A stretch of DNA of 55,456 bases, from assembly GCA_002398515.1 (NCBI GenBank), contig DGZL01000166.1, positions 12,885 through 68,340 of the forward strand. The letters are read 5' to 3'. The position numbers and the translations under genes are program-made. The notes beneath the pieces are model-generated. The model searched no databases and was not told where the DNA came from. It saw only the letters and a program-made list of their open reading frames with translations. Source of the DNA: Firmicutes bacterium UBA4981. Its GTDB lineage: Bacteria; Bacillota; SHA-98; UBA4971. Positions within the stretch are counted from its first letter, which is position 1. Each line of letters starts with the position of its first letter. Positions 35,309 to 42,841 of the stretch are shown here, piece by piece.

Positions 35309-35671
35309 GTGTCCATGAGATCAATCGATGTCCGGAATGTCATTGCAAAAAGCAAGGAAATCGAAGAAATCCAGAGGGCTCACAATAGAGTGACCACCAC
35401 CGGACAGCAAGCGTTTGAGGCTGAGCTTTCGAAGCGAGCGGAAGAAAAGTCCAGCAAGGTTCAGTCGCCTCCGGAAACACAGCATGAGAAAATCCGCAGT
35501 GAGGATAAAGGACGGGGAGACGGGGCGGAGAAAGGCGAACAGGATGAGAGAATGAGTTCTAAGGGTGCTGTGGGCGGGGGAGACGTTGAGGGTAGAGGAG
35601 ATGCCGGTGACCCTGACGGGGATTTCAACATACTTCCCCTTCCCGGCCAAATAATTGATGTGGAGGTCTAG
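35309..35671 (+). CDS. Conserved motility-operon protein of unknown function
   Basis: About 120 residues, starting at GTG 35309 or ATG 35315 behind GGGAGG (35296-35301). The first 45 residues are helical and charged (RSIDVRNVIAKSKEIEEIQRAHNRV), the middle is glycine/glutamate-rich and probably disordered, and the end ILPLPGQIIDVEV is a short beta segment. Similar proteins with an N-terminal RSID helix and C-terminal 'IDIKV' tail occur next to sigD in clostridial operons. I cannot assign a function. Confidence 0.7.
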   Translation: MSMRSIDVRNVIAKSKEIEEIQRAHNRVTTTGQQAFEAELSKRAEEKSSKVQSPPETQHEKIRSEDKGRGDGAEKGEQDERMSSKGAVGGGDVEGRGDAGDPDGDFNILPLPGQIIDVEV

Positions 35672-35675
35672 TCCT

Positions 35676-36281
35676 GTGAAAGTCTGGATGATAGTACGAA
35701 GTATTCTTTTTGGAATAGCTAAACTGGCAGGAGCTCTTGTATTACTGGGTTTTTCTCTTGGCGTAACCGGGGGTGGCAAGCTGAAAGCAGATTCTTCGGC
35801 TTCTAGGGAGGACGAGGAATTGAAGACACAGGATACGGTGGAAGACATGACGAAGGCTATAGAGAACGCCGCAAAGCAGGTCATCAAGGATCTTGAGGAG
35901 CGTACTATGGTAGCAGTCAGGTTACTGGATGAAGCTGAGGAGAAAATTGCCCGCCTCAAAGGCATGCTGGATGTCCAAATCAAAGGCATGCCGGATGCCT
36001 GTGGGGAGCACGTGTTAGGCGAGGCGATTTTCCCGGAGATGACATCAGAGGAGCAAGCGCAAGAGGGGCAATCGTCAGTCTGCGAAGAAACAGGGCAGGA
36101 ATTATCTGTGCCTCAGGCCTCCGAGACAGTAGTGCCGGTTGAGAAATCCCCTAACAAGAAGCATGCTCTTGTTTGTCAGCTGGCAGGTGAAGGACTGAGC
36201 CTTCAAGAAATCGCTGAGAAGGCCGGGATAGGATGCGGTGAAGTTGAGTTAATCTTGAACCTGAGGGGTATCGGCGATTAG
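35676..36281 (+). CDS. SwrB-like membrane protein with C-terminal helix-turn-helix (DUF6115 type)
   Basis: 201 residues from GTG 35676 (TGGAGG at 35661-35666, nine bases away). One N-terminal membrane segment (about 5-27), a coiled-coil stretch (MTKAIENAAKQVIKDLEERTMVAVRLLDEAEEKIARL), a variable linker, and a C-terminal HTH-like motif (HALVCQLAGEGLSLQEIAEKAGIGCGEVELILNLRG). Bacillus SwrB (YlxL), which activates type III export in hook-basal-body assembly, has the same layout and also lies just after sigD. Its stop overlaps the stop of the convergent etfA. Confidence 0.75.
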   Translation: MKVWMIVRSILFGIAKLAGALVLLGFSLGVTGGGKLKADSSASREDEELKTQDTVEDMTKAIENAAKQVIKDLEERTMVAVRLLDEAEEKIARLKGMLDVQIKGMPDACGEHVLGEAIFPEMTSEEQAQEGQSSVCEETGQELSVPQASETVVPVEKSPNKKHALVCQLAGEGLSLQEIAEKAGIGCGEVELILNLRGIGD

Positions 36282-37495
36282 AGGAGGTCTCTCTTAAGTT
36301 CAGTTATAAGCGCAGGTATAATCTCCAGAGCATCTCCTATTATGCCGTAGGTGGCTATGGAAAATATCGGCGCGTTGGGATCTTTGTTAATGGCGACTAT
36401 TACGTTGGATGAGGACATTCCCGCTAAATGCTGGACAGCGCCGGATATGCCGCAAGCGACATAGAGCTTTGGTCTCACAGTCTTACCGGTTTGTCCTACT
36501 TGGTGCGCATATGGTATCCAACCTGCGTCTACTGCGGCTCGCGAGGCGCCTACTGCGCCTCCCAGCAGTTGGGCAAGCTCCTCCAGGAGCGCAAAATTCT
36601 CAGGTTTCCCAAGGCCTCTACCGCCTGATACTACTATATCCGCTTCTTGGATATTTGATTGCTGCCCGGACGTCTGGTGTGTTTCCAGAAGCCTCGCGCG
36701 TGGAGGCATTATTTCCCGGGAAAGCTTGACTATTTTACCGGTCCGGGCCTCATCACGCGTTGAGGTTTTCATGACTTTCGGACGTACTGTTGCCATTTGA
36801 GGACGCTTTTCCGGACAGACAATAGTAGCCATGATATTTCCGCCGAACGCAGGCCTGGTTTGAAGGAGCAGCTTGGTTTCTTTGTCAATGGCAAGTCCGG
36901 TGCAGTCTGCAGTAAGCCCGGTCTTCAGCTTGACCGCTATCCTTGGGGCAAGAGATCTCCCGACAGTGGTGGCTCCGAAAAGAAAAACAGAAGGCCGGTA
37001 TTCCATTACAAGCTCGGCAATTACCTGGGCATAAGGCTCATCTTGGAAGTTGTCAAGGGCAGGATCGTCAACCAGGTATACTTTGCTTGCGCCGTACTTC
37101 ATCATCTCCTCCGCCACGTGTTCAACGTCATATCCCAAGAGGACAGCGCACAGTTCTTCGCCTAAGTCCGATGCCAACTTCTCCCCTTCACCCAGCAGTT
37201 CGTACGCGACTCCTGCAGGCTTACCGTTGCGTTGCTCTACGAATATCCACACTCCGCCTCCTTGCCGGTCATGCGATTCGGACTCTTCCTCTTCAGCTTC
37301 AGAGCCCTTGGACGACCGGACTGGGTCGGTCACAACAATGGCTTCCGAAGGGCATTCTCCAACGCAGGCCCCACAGAGAACACAATTGTCCAGAAGATAA
37401 GCGATGCCATCTCTGATTTCTATAGCATTGTACGGGCAGGCAAGGACGCATGCCTTACAGCCTGTGCAATTACTTGAAATAATCTCAACTGACAT
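36278..37495 (-). CDS. etfA: Electron transfer flavoprotein alpha subunit with N-terminal 2[4Fe-4S] ferredoxin domain
   Basis: 405 residues from the ATG at 37495 (GGGGGG ten bases before it); an upstream TTG is less likely. The ferredoxin domain carries C10, C13, C16, C20 and C38, C41, C44, C48. A short acidic linker (about 60-80) follows, then the EtfA domain with LFGATTVGRSLAPRIAVKLKTGLTADCTGL and the FAD-binding C-terminal block SGGRGLG...GAVGASRAAVDAGWIPYAHQVGQTGKTVRPKLYVACGISGA. EtfA versions with a ferredoxin domain occur in some anaerobic and bifurcating systems. Last gene of the acd-etfB-etfA unit. Confidence 0.94.
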   Translation of the reverse strand: MSVEIISSNCTGCKACVLACPYNAIEIRDGIAYLLDNCVLCGACVGECPSEAIVVTDPVRSSKGSEAEEEESESHDRQGGGVWIFVEQRNGKPAGVAYELLGEGEKLASDLGEELCAVLLGYDVEHVAEEMMKYGASKVYLVDDPALDNFQDEPYAQVIAELVMEYRPSVFLFGATTVGRSLAPRIAVKLKTGLTADCTGLAIDKETKLLLQTRPAFGGNIMATIVCPEKRPQMATVRPKVMKTSTRDEARTGKIVKLSREIMPPRARLLETHQTSGQQSNIQEADIVVSGGRGLGKPENFALLEELAQLLGGAVGASRAAVDAGWIPYAHQVGQTGKTVRPKLYVACGISGAVQHLAGMSSSNVIVAINKDPNAPIFSIATYGIIGDALEIIPALITELKRDLL

Positions 37496-37591
37496 TGGTT
37501 GATGCCCCCCGTTTTCCAAGTTGCGCAAAGGGTATGTAACTTGTCTTCTTAGAGTATACTGTCTGGCTTCTTACGGTATATAGCTAAGGTC

Positions 37592-38380
37592 TCAGAGTGT
37601 ATGGCTTGCTTTCAGTTGAGTGATTAAGTTCCTGGCTTTCTCACATGCGGAATTTCCCTCTATGATTTCGCCTCCCGGCCTGATTTCCGGTGAGAAAATC
37701 CGCGCAACTTGTGTAGGTGAACCTGATAATCCCAGCATCAGTTCATCTGCTTCAAGATCCCTGGCAGTCCATGTGATAACTTGGGCTTTTCTTGCTCTTA
37801 GCGTGCCTTTAATAGACGGCATCCTCGGTTCGCCGATTTCCTTTACTACGGTTATGAGAGCAGGAAGAGATGACAAGATGACGTCATAGCCCTCTTCAAT
37901 CATGCGGCGGACACGTATATGCCGGTTTGAGATTTCTTCAACTTTGCTTACATAGGTAACATGGGGAATATCCAGATGTTCTGCGACCCCTGGGCCGACC
38001 TGGGCCGTATCCCCGTCTATCGCTTGTTTCCCGCAGATCACCAGGTCAAACTCGCCGAGTTTCAGAATAGCTTTTGCCAACGTATATGAAGTAGCAAGCG
38101 TGTCTGCGCCTGCGAAGGCCTTGTCAGATAGAAGGATGGCCTCATCCGCGCCAAGAGCCAGGGTTTCACGGAGCGCAGCCTCTGCTTGCGGAGGGCCCAT
38201 AGAGATGCACGTGACTCGTCCGCCGTGTTCATCTCGTATTCGTAGGGCTTGCTCCACGGCGTACATGTCGAAGGGGTTTACGATAGACGACACCCCTTCC
38301 CGAATCAATGTGTTGGTTTTGCGGTCTATCCTGACATCCGTGGTTTCGGGAACCTGTTTCACGAGGACTGCCAAATTCAT
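37592..38380 (-). CDS. etfB: Electron transfer flavoprotein beta subunit
   Basis: 262 residues. Opening VLVKQVPETTDVRIDRKTNTLIREG and the region GADEAILLSDKAFAGADTLATSYTLAKAI plus ICGKQAIDGDTAQVGPGVAEHL are EtfB marks; the latter is the second-flavin/AMP site region. It pairs with EtfA to take electrons from the acyl-CoA dehydrogenase. ATG overlaps the stop of the upstream dehydrogenase gene by four bases; 96 bases separate it from etfA. Confidence 0.95.
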   Translation of the reverse strand: MNLAVLVKQVPETTDVRIDRKTNTLIREGVSSIVNPFDMYAVEQALRIRDEHGGRVTCISMGPPQAEAALRETLALGADEAILLSDKAFAGADTLATSYTLAKAILKLGEFDLVICGKQAIDGDTAQVGPGVAEHLDIPHVTYVSKVEEISNRHIRVRRMIEEGYDVILSSLPALITVVKEIGEPRMPSIKGTLRARKAQVITWTARDLEADELMLGLSGSPTQVARIFSPEIRPGGEIIEGNSACEKARNLITQLKASHTL

Positions 38381-39534
38381 TTACGTCTCAAGGCCTCCTT
38401 GATGACAGCGCCGCCTATGATGGACCGCTGAATTTGGTTTGTTCCTTCGTATATCTGCGTGATTTTCGCATCACGCATCATTTTCTCAACAGGATAGTCA
38501 CGCATGTAACCGTAACCGCCGAATATCTGCACAGCGTCACAAGTGACTTTCATGGCTATATCTGAAGCGAACAACTTTGCCATAGCTGAAGCCTTAGTAA
38601 TATGGCGTTCACCGGAATCTATCATCCAGGCCACATTGTAGACTAGGGAGCGAGCTGCCTCGATTTGGGTGGCCATATCAGCTAGCATATGTTCGATAGC
38701 TTGGAATTCTCCGATTCTCTTTCCGAATTGAACGCGCGTTGAAGCATACTCGGCTGCCTTATCCAGTGCACCCTGAGCAATCCCAACAGCCTGAGCAGCT
38801 ACCCCCGGACGTGTTTTGTCAAGAGTGCGCATTGCAACTAAGAAGCCCTTGCCTTCTTTGTCCAGAAGGTTTTCAACCGGGACTTTACAGTCTTTGAATA
38901 TCAGCTCAGTTGTGGAGGAGGACCTGATGCCCATCTTCTTTTCCTTTTTTCCGAAGTCAAACCCTGGAGTTCCCTTTTCAACAATGAAAGCCGTCATTCC
39001 CCTGTGGCCTTTTTCAGGATCCATCGTTGCGATAACGACATATACGTCCGCTTCGCCGCCGTTGGTTATCCACTGTTTGGTACCATTTAGTACATAGTGT
39101 TCTCCGTCGCGGGTGGCTGTGGTCCGTATATTGCCTGCATCAGACCCGGCATCGGGTTCTGTAAGAGCGAACGCTGCCAGTTTCGAACCGGACGCTATTT
39201 CAGGCATGAACCTTTGCTTTTGCTCTTCTGTCCCGAACATGAGAATAGGAAATCCTCCAAGTGCGCTGGCTGCGTACGATACTGCCACTCCTGCGCAAGC
39301 CCGGGACAACTCTTCCACTACAAGGCATTGCTCGAACACACCGCCGCCAAGGCCTCCGTATTCTTCCGGGACCCATACTGCGAATAAGTCTGAATCTGCT
39401 AGGATACGAATGAGATTCCACGGGAACTCTTCACTTTCATCAAACTCGGCTGCCCGCGGCGCGATTTTTTCGTCTGCGATCTTTGCCGAAAGCTCCTTGA
39501 TGATCTCCTGCTCCTCAGTGAGAAAGTAGTTCAC
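38377..39534 (-). CDS. Acyl-CoA dehydrogenase
   Basis: 385 residues from GTG at 39534, eight bases after GAGGGGG; the longer TTG-initiated frame adds 12 unrelated residues. FAD and substrate motifs: AFALTEPDAGSD, WITNGGEADVYVV, TRVQFGKRIGEFQAIEHMLADMATQIEAAR, and the C-terminal YEGTNQIQRSIIG whose Glu is the catalytic base in short-chain enzymes. It oxidises a short acyl-CoA and passes electrons to the Etf encoded next to it, or works in reverse in a bifurcating complex. Substrate length is not determinable by eye. Confidence 0.94.
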   Translation of the reverse strand: MNYFLTEEQEIIKELSAKIADEKIAPRAAEFDESEEFPWNLIRILADSDLFAVWVPEEYGGLGGGVFEQCLVVEELSRACAGVAVSYAASALGGFPILMFGTEEQKQRFMPEIASGSKLAAFALTEPDAGSDAGNIRTTATRDGEHYVLNGTKQWITNGGEADVYVVIATMDPEKGHRGMTAFIVEKGTPGFDFGKKEKKMGIRSSSTTELIFKDCKVPVENLLDKEGKGFLVAMRTLDKTRPGVAAQAVGIAQGALDKAAEYASTRVQFGKRIGEFQAIEHMLADMATQIEAARSLVYNVAWMIDSGERHITKASAMAKLFASDIAMKVTCDAVQIFGGYGYMRDYPVEKMMRDAKITQIYEGTNQIQRSIIGGAVIKEALRRK

Positions 39535-39572
39535 TTCGCGTTCCCCCTCTCTGCAGGAACCAATTAGCACCT

Positions 39573-39626
39573 GCTCATAATATGAGCTACTAATCGCAGT
39601 TTAACATTGGGCTTAGGGGCTGTCAA
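39573..39626 (-). promoter_or_regulatory. Sigma-A promoter and palindromic operator candidate of the acyl-CoA dehydrogenase operon
   Basis: On the minus strand TTGACA (complement of 39621-39626) stands 17 bases before TAAACT (39598-39603). Eleven bases further downstream is the perfect palindrome GCTCATAATATGAGC (39573-39587), in the position expected for a repressor site at the transcription start. Confidence 0.65.
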
Positions 39627-39639
39627 GGAGACGAATTGC

Positions 39640-39667
39640 CTCCTCAAACAAGTACTCGCAATTGATT
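39640..39667. repeat. Left copy of a 28-bp imperfect direct repeat flanking the sucrose island
   Basis: This 28-mer and the one at 46115-46142 agree at 23 of 28 positions in the same orientation, sharing the core GTACTCG-x-AATTGA. They lie at the two edges of the AT-rich sugar island. Confidence 0.55.
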
Positions 39668-39770
39668 TGTTGCCTCATATCAAGAATGTACCTGAAGGAA
39701 GTGAGTGGAAAATACCCAAGACCCAGTATTTGTGATCAACTCTATATCACCCATCTGACACATCTAGTCT

Positions 39771-39805
39771 AAAGAAACGCCCTTTTGCTTTGAGCGAAAA
39801 GGGCG
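39771..39805 (-). terminator. Terminator of the sucrose operon after lacI
   Basis: On the minus strand CGCCCTTTTCGC and GCAAAAGGGCG form a stem with one bulged base (39778-39805), followed by TTTCTTT (complement of 39771-39777). Confidence 0.85.
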
Positions 39806-39824
39806 AACAAGATAGTCTATCTTT

Positions 39825-40802
39825 TCATGTGGTTTCTCTTTCTTGTAGAGTGACAGGGAGAATATTCTCTACAGTGACCTTCTCTTTATTCATCTGCTTA
39901 ATCAATATCTCCATTGCTAACTTACTCATCATTTCAATCGGTTGTCTTATTGTAGTAATTTGAGGAGTAACTAACGATGCAATACTAATATCATCATAAC
40001 CAACAATTCGCACCTCATCCGGTATAGCCTTTTTTAGTTGATAGCAGATTTTGATGGCACTAGCTGCGATTAGATCACTACTAGCAAAAATACCATCTAG
40101 ATTAGGATGTTCACTAAATAAGTCCAATATTAGACGTTCATACTGTTTGGTCTCAAAGACATTAATGTCTGTTTGCACAGTATGAAACTTGATACCCCGC
40201 TCTTGTGCAGTAGCTACAAAGGCTTCGCTACGTTTATTAGCCAAGAGATCTAAGCTAAGATTACCACAGATATGGGCTATTTGCTTACATCCCTTGTCAA
40301 TCAATAGGTTAGTCGCCAGTTTACCTCCTTGGTAGTTATTGGAAGATACATAGGGAATCTTCTCTTTGATCCTCCGATCAAAGGTAACAATAGGTAAATT
40401 GACTTTAGAATACTCATCTACGTCTATGGTGTGACTAGCCATAATAATCCCATCAACCTGGTGCCTCTTAAGCATCTCAATGTATTCTATTTCCTTTTCC
40501 CGCTCAAGTTGAGAATTGCAAAGCAATATTTTATAGCCTTCACTATGAGCGTCCTCTTCAATATAAGCAGATAACTCTCCAAAAAAAGGATGTGAGACAG
40601 TAGGGATAATTAACCCAATCAGATTAGACTTCCCGCGAAATAAGGATCGGGCAAGCTCATTAGGCTGATAATCTAATTCTTTCATGACTCTATATACTTT
40701 TTTTCTAGTAGCTTCACTAATGTATCCACGATTATTAAGAACTCGGGAGACAGTAGTAACTGTGACTCCTGCTTTTTCTGCTACATCTTTGATTGTCGGC
40801 AT
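39825..40802 (-). CDS. LacI-family transcriptional repressor
   Basis: 325 residues. The N-terminal helix-turn-helix is TIKDVAEKAGVTVTTVSRVLNN, followed by the hinge helix (NELARSLFRGKSNLIGLIIP) and a periplasmic-binding-protein-like effector domain with the C-terminal TTIRQP motif. It most likely represses this sucrose/fructoside operon until the sugar or a derivative binds. Strong ribosome site AGGAGGAG. Best candidate operator is at the binding-protein promoter (46051-46059); another possible site precedes the GH32 gene. Confidence 0.92.
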   Translation of the reverse strand: MPTIKDVAEKAGVTVTTVSRVLNNRGYISEATRKKVYRVMKELDYQPNELARSLFRGKSNLIGLIIPTVSHPFFGELSAYIEEDAHSEGYKILLCNSQLEREKEIEYIEMLKRHQVDGIIMASHTIDVDEYSKVNLPIVTFDRRIKEKIPYVSSNNYQGGKLATNLLIDKGCKQIAHICGNLSLDLLANKRSEAFVATAQERGIKFHTVQTDINVFETKQYERLILDLFSEHPNLDGIFASSDLIAASAIKICYQLKKAIPDEVRIVGYDDISIASLVTPQITTIRQPIEMMSKLAMEILIKQMNKEKVTVENILPVTLQERETT

Positions 40803-40859
40803 TTATCTCCTCCTGCTGTGCAAAACTCTCCAATCTCATTGACAATATCAGCACATCCA

Positions 40860-42326
40860 TCAATCAGTCACTTGTAGATCCCACTTTTCTAGGCTCTCTA
40901 CAATGCATTCTCCCTTAGCGAATAGTTTTATTCCTATCGCATCTTGCCTGGGGTAAATCCGACCAGTCATTACTTTTTCACCTTCGTTAATGAAGATCTC
41001 AACAGAACTTCTATCCACAAAAATCCTTAGTTTCAACTTACCACTAATTAATGAGATTCCAGTTCTTCTTTCTCCTTGTGGTTCAAGGCCTGACTGATCG
41101 CGATTAAATCTTAATACTTGTTCCGCTGAGTCATACGAAATTACTGTCTCTTCCTTGGTACTGACCCGTACTTTTAAGCCAAATTCCTCCGCTTCCCGTG
41201 CGACAAAAGAAACTTGTAATTCATAACAATCACCTTTGGTCTCTAATACCTTTTCTCCGCAAAACGTAAAGTCACGCAAGGTAAATCGCTCTTGCCTATA
41301 TGTTTCGATTTCTCTCACCGGTTTGAAGTATAACCTTCCTTCTTTTGAAATAATTTCTCTAGGAAGTGTCATCGCCCCTGCCCAGTTATGCCCCAAAGTT
41401 TGCGTGGTTTCTGCTGTACCCCACATATTCATCCATGCAATCAAGATTCTTCTCCCTTGTTTATCCAAGAGTGTTTGAGGAGCATAGAAATCAAAACCAT
41501 GATCTAATGGATAAGATTCAGTAGCATTAAATGTTCCGTTTCCAAAATTCATCTGACCTACAAAGTATAGAGACGAATGAAGATTTTGAAAGTCGTTTCC
41601 CCGCGCCTGCATAAGCTGAGGACAAACCAAGAGATAATCATGGTTTTCCAAGTGGAAAAAATCAGGGCATTCCCAGGTATTGCCCATATTACCATCACTT
41701 CTTGCCGCAACACTCACGAATTGCCAATTTAATAAATCCTTTGTTTTATACAGCAACACTTGCCCATTTCCTAACCTGTCTTCTGACCCGATAAAAGCGT
41801 AGTAATATTCGTCAAGCTGTATTAGTCTGGGGTCGCGAAAATCTCGTTTATTGGCTTCATCTGGTATTAGATCGACCCCAATGACTGGATTGCTCTTAAT
41901 CTTCTTAAAAACCCTGCCATCCTCAGAATAAGCCAGACATTGAGTTTGGCGATAATCGTTTTTTTTGTTAGGACCAGTAAGAGCAAAACCTGTATACATA
42001 AGATATAATTTGTTTCTTATCTCCAAAGCACTACCAGAAAAACACCCGTCCTGATCATACGGACAGTCTGGCGCCAAGGCAATTGGCAAATAGCGCCACT
42101 TAACCAAATCTTTACTCACAGCATGCCCCCAATGCATCCTTCCCCATACTGGTTCATAGGGGTTATGCTGATGAAACAGATGATACTCCCCACCAAACTG
42201 AGTAAATCCATTGGGGTCATTAATCCAACCGTACTCGCCCATAAAATGATAGTTTAATCGATATTCAGGATTAACCTTTTCTTTGTTTTCCAGAACGAAC
42301 CTATTCGCTTTATCGATTTGCTCCAT
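40860..42326 (-). CDS. Intracellular GH32 beta-fructosidase (sucrose/sucrose-6-phosphate hydrolase type)
   Basis: 488 residues, no signal peptide, so it acts in the cytoplasm. Catalytic triad of family GH32: D37 in WINDPNG, D165 in RDP, E219 in WECPDFF. The C-terminal beta sandwich has DRSSVEIFINEGE. It releases fructose from sucrose or short fructans. Because uptake here is by an ABC transporter rather than a PTS, the substrate is probably unphosphorylated. Its ATG overlaps the stop of the open frame left by the IS21 remnant (TAATG), and an imperfect inverted repeat lies 24 bases upstream. Confidence 0.93.
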   Translation of the reverse strand: MEQIDKANRFVLENKEKVNPEYRLNYHFMGEYGWINDPNGFTQFGGEYHLFHQHNPYEPVWGRMHWGHAVSKDLVKWRYLPIALAPDCPYDQDGCFSGSALEIRNKLYLMYTGFALTGPNKKNDYRQTQCLAYSEDGRVFKKIKSNPVIGVDLIPDEANKRDFRDPRLIQLDEYYYAFIGSEDRLGNGQVLLYKTKDLLNWQFVSVAARSDGNMGNTWECPDFFHLENHDYLLVCPQLMQARGNDFQNLHSSLYFVGQMNFGNGTFNATESYPLDHGFDFYAPQTLLDKQGRRILIAWMNMWGTAETTQTLGHNWAGAMTLPREIISKEGRLYFKPVREIETYRQERFTLRDFTFCGEKVLETKGDCYELQVSFVAREAEEFGLKVRVSTKEETVISYDSAEQVLRFNRDQSGLEPQGERRTGISLISGKLKLRIFVDRSSVEIFINEGEKVMTGRIYPRQDAIGIKLFAKGECIVESLEKWDLQVTD

Positions 42327-42349
42327 TATTTAAGACACCCACATTCGTG

Positions 42350-42379
42350 TTGCAATAAACAAATCACTGTTTGTTGCAA
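42350..42379 (-). promoter_or_regulatory. 30-bp imperfect inverted repeat upstream of the GH32 gene
   Basis: TTGCAATAAACA (42350-42361) and TGTTTGTTGCAA (42368-42379) are complementary at 11 of 12 positions around AATCAC. It could be an operator for the LacI-type regulator or a hairpin in the transcript. Confidence 0.5.
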
Positions 42380-42436
42380 ATACTCATTCATCGTTTTCGC
42401 AGAATCCTTTTGCAGCATCCCGCAGGGAATTTGCGT

Positions 42437-42540
42437 ATGAGTTTTCATGAGTAAATTCTTGATCCCATAACTCGGGCCGTCGAAGAGCAGAAGGTAGCTG
42501 TGATGGACCAGATGGTCAATCATGGCGGCAGTCATCTACT
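42437..42540 (-). pseudogene. Remnant of IS21-family helper ATPase IstB (C-terminal part)
   Basis: The minus-strand frame TAAMIDHLVHHSYLLLFDGPSY, then GIKNLLMK, matches the extreme C-terminus of IstB-like ATPases (T-A-A-x-I-D-R-L-x-H-H ... S-Y-R-x-K). An in-frame stop lies directly upstream, and the rest of the gene is missing. Confidence 0.6.
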
Positions 42541-42555
42541 CATCGTGGAAAATGT

Positions 42556-42720
42556 TTACCCATTTGCTGAACTCCAATTCATGCTCTCTTGCTCGTAATT
42601 ACCGTAAAGTCTCAAATGCCGTCTGATCTCGCGACAGTTTTCATCGAGGACGGTGACCTCATGCGCTGTCAATCTCGCAAACAGTTGACTATTGGTGCAA
42701 CGAGGCGTTGCTTTGAGTAA
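42556..42720 (-). pseudogene. Remnant of IS21-family transposase IstA (C-terminal part)
   Basis: The minus-strand frame contains HEVTVLDENCREIRRHLRLY then GNYEQESMNW, resembling the C-terminal domain of IstA transposases (V-x-V-x-D ... I-x-R-H-x-R-L-Y-G ... Q-E-S-M-x-W). No catalytic DDE part remains. Order and strand relative to the IstB fragment are as in an intact IS21 element, with the middle lost. Confidence 0.55.
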
Positions 42721-42841
42721 TGAGGCCTTAACATGTCCTGATCGCACTGCTCCAAGAGATGCAAGTTTGCGATTTCCGGTAATCCCCCAATTCTGCAATC
42801 CCCGGCAGTTTTACATTACGACAAACACAAATCACTTGAAA

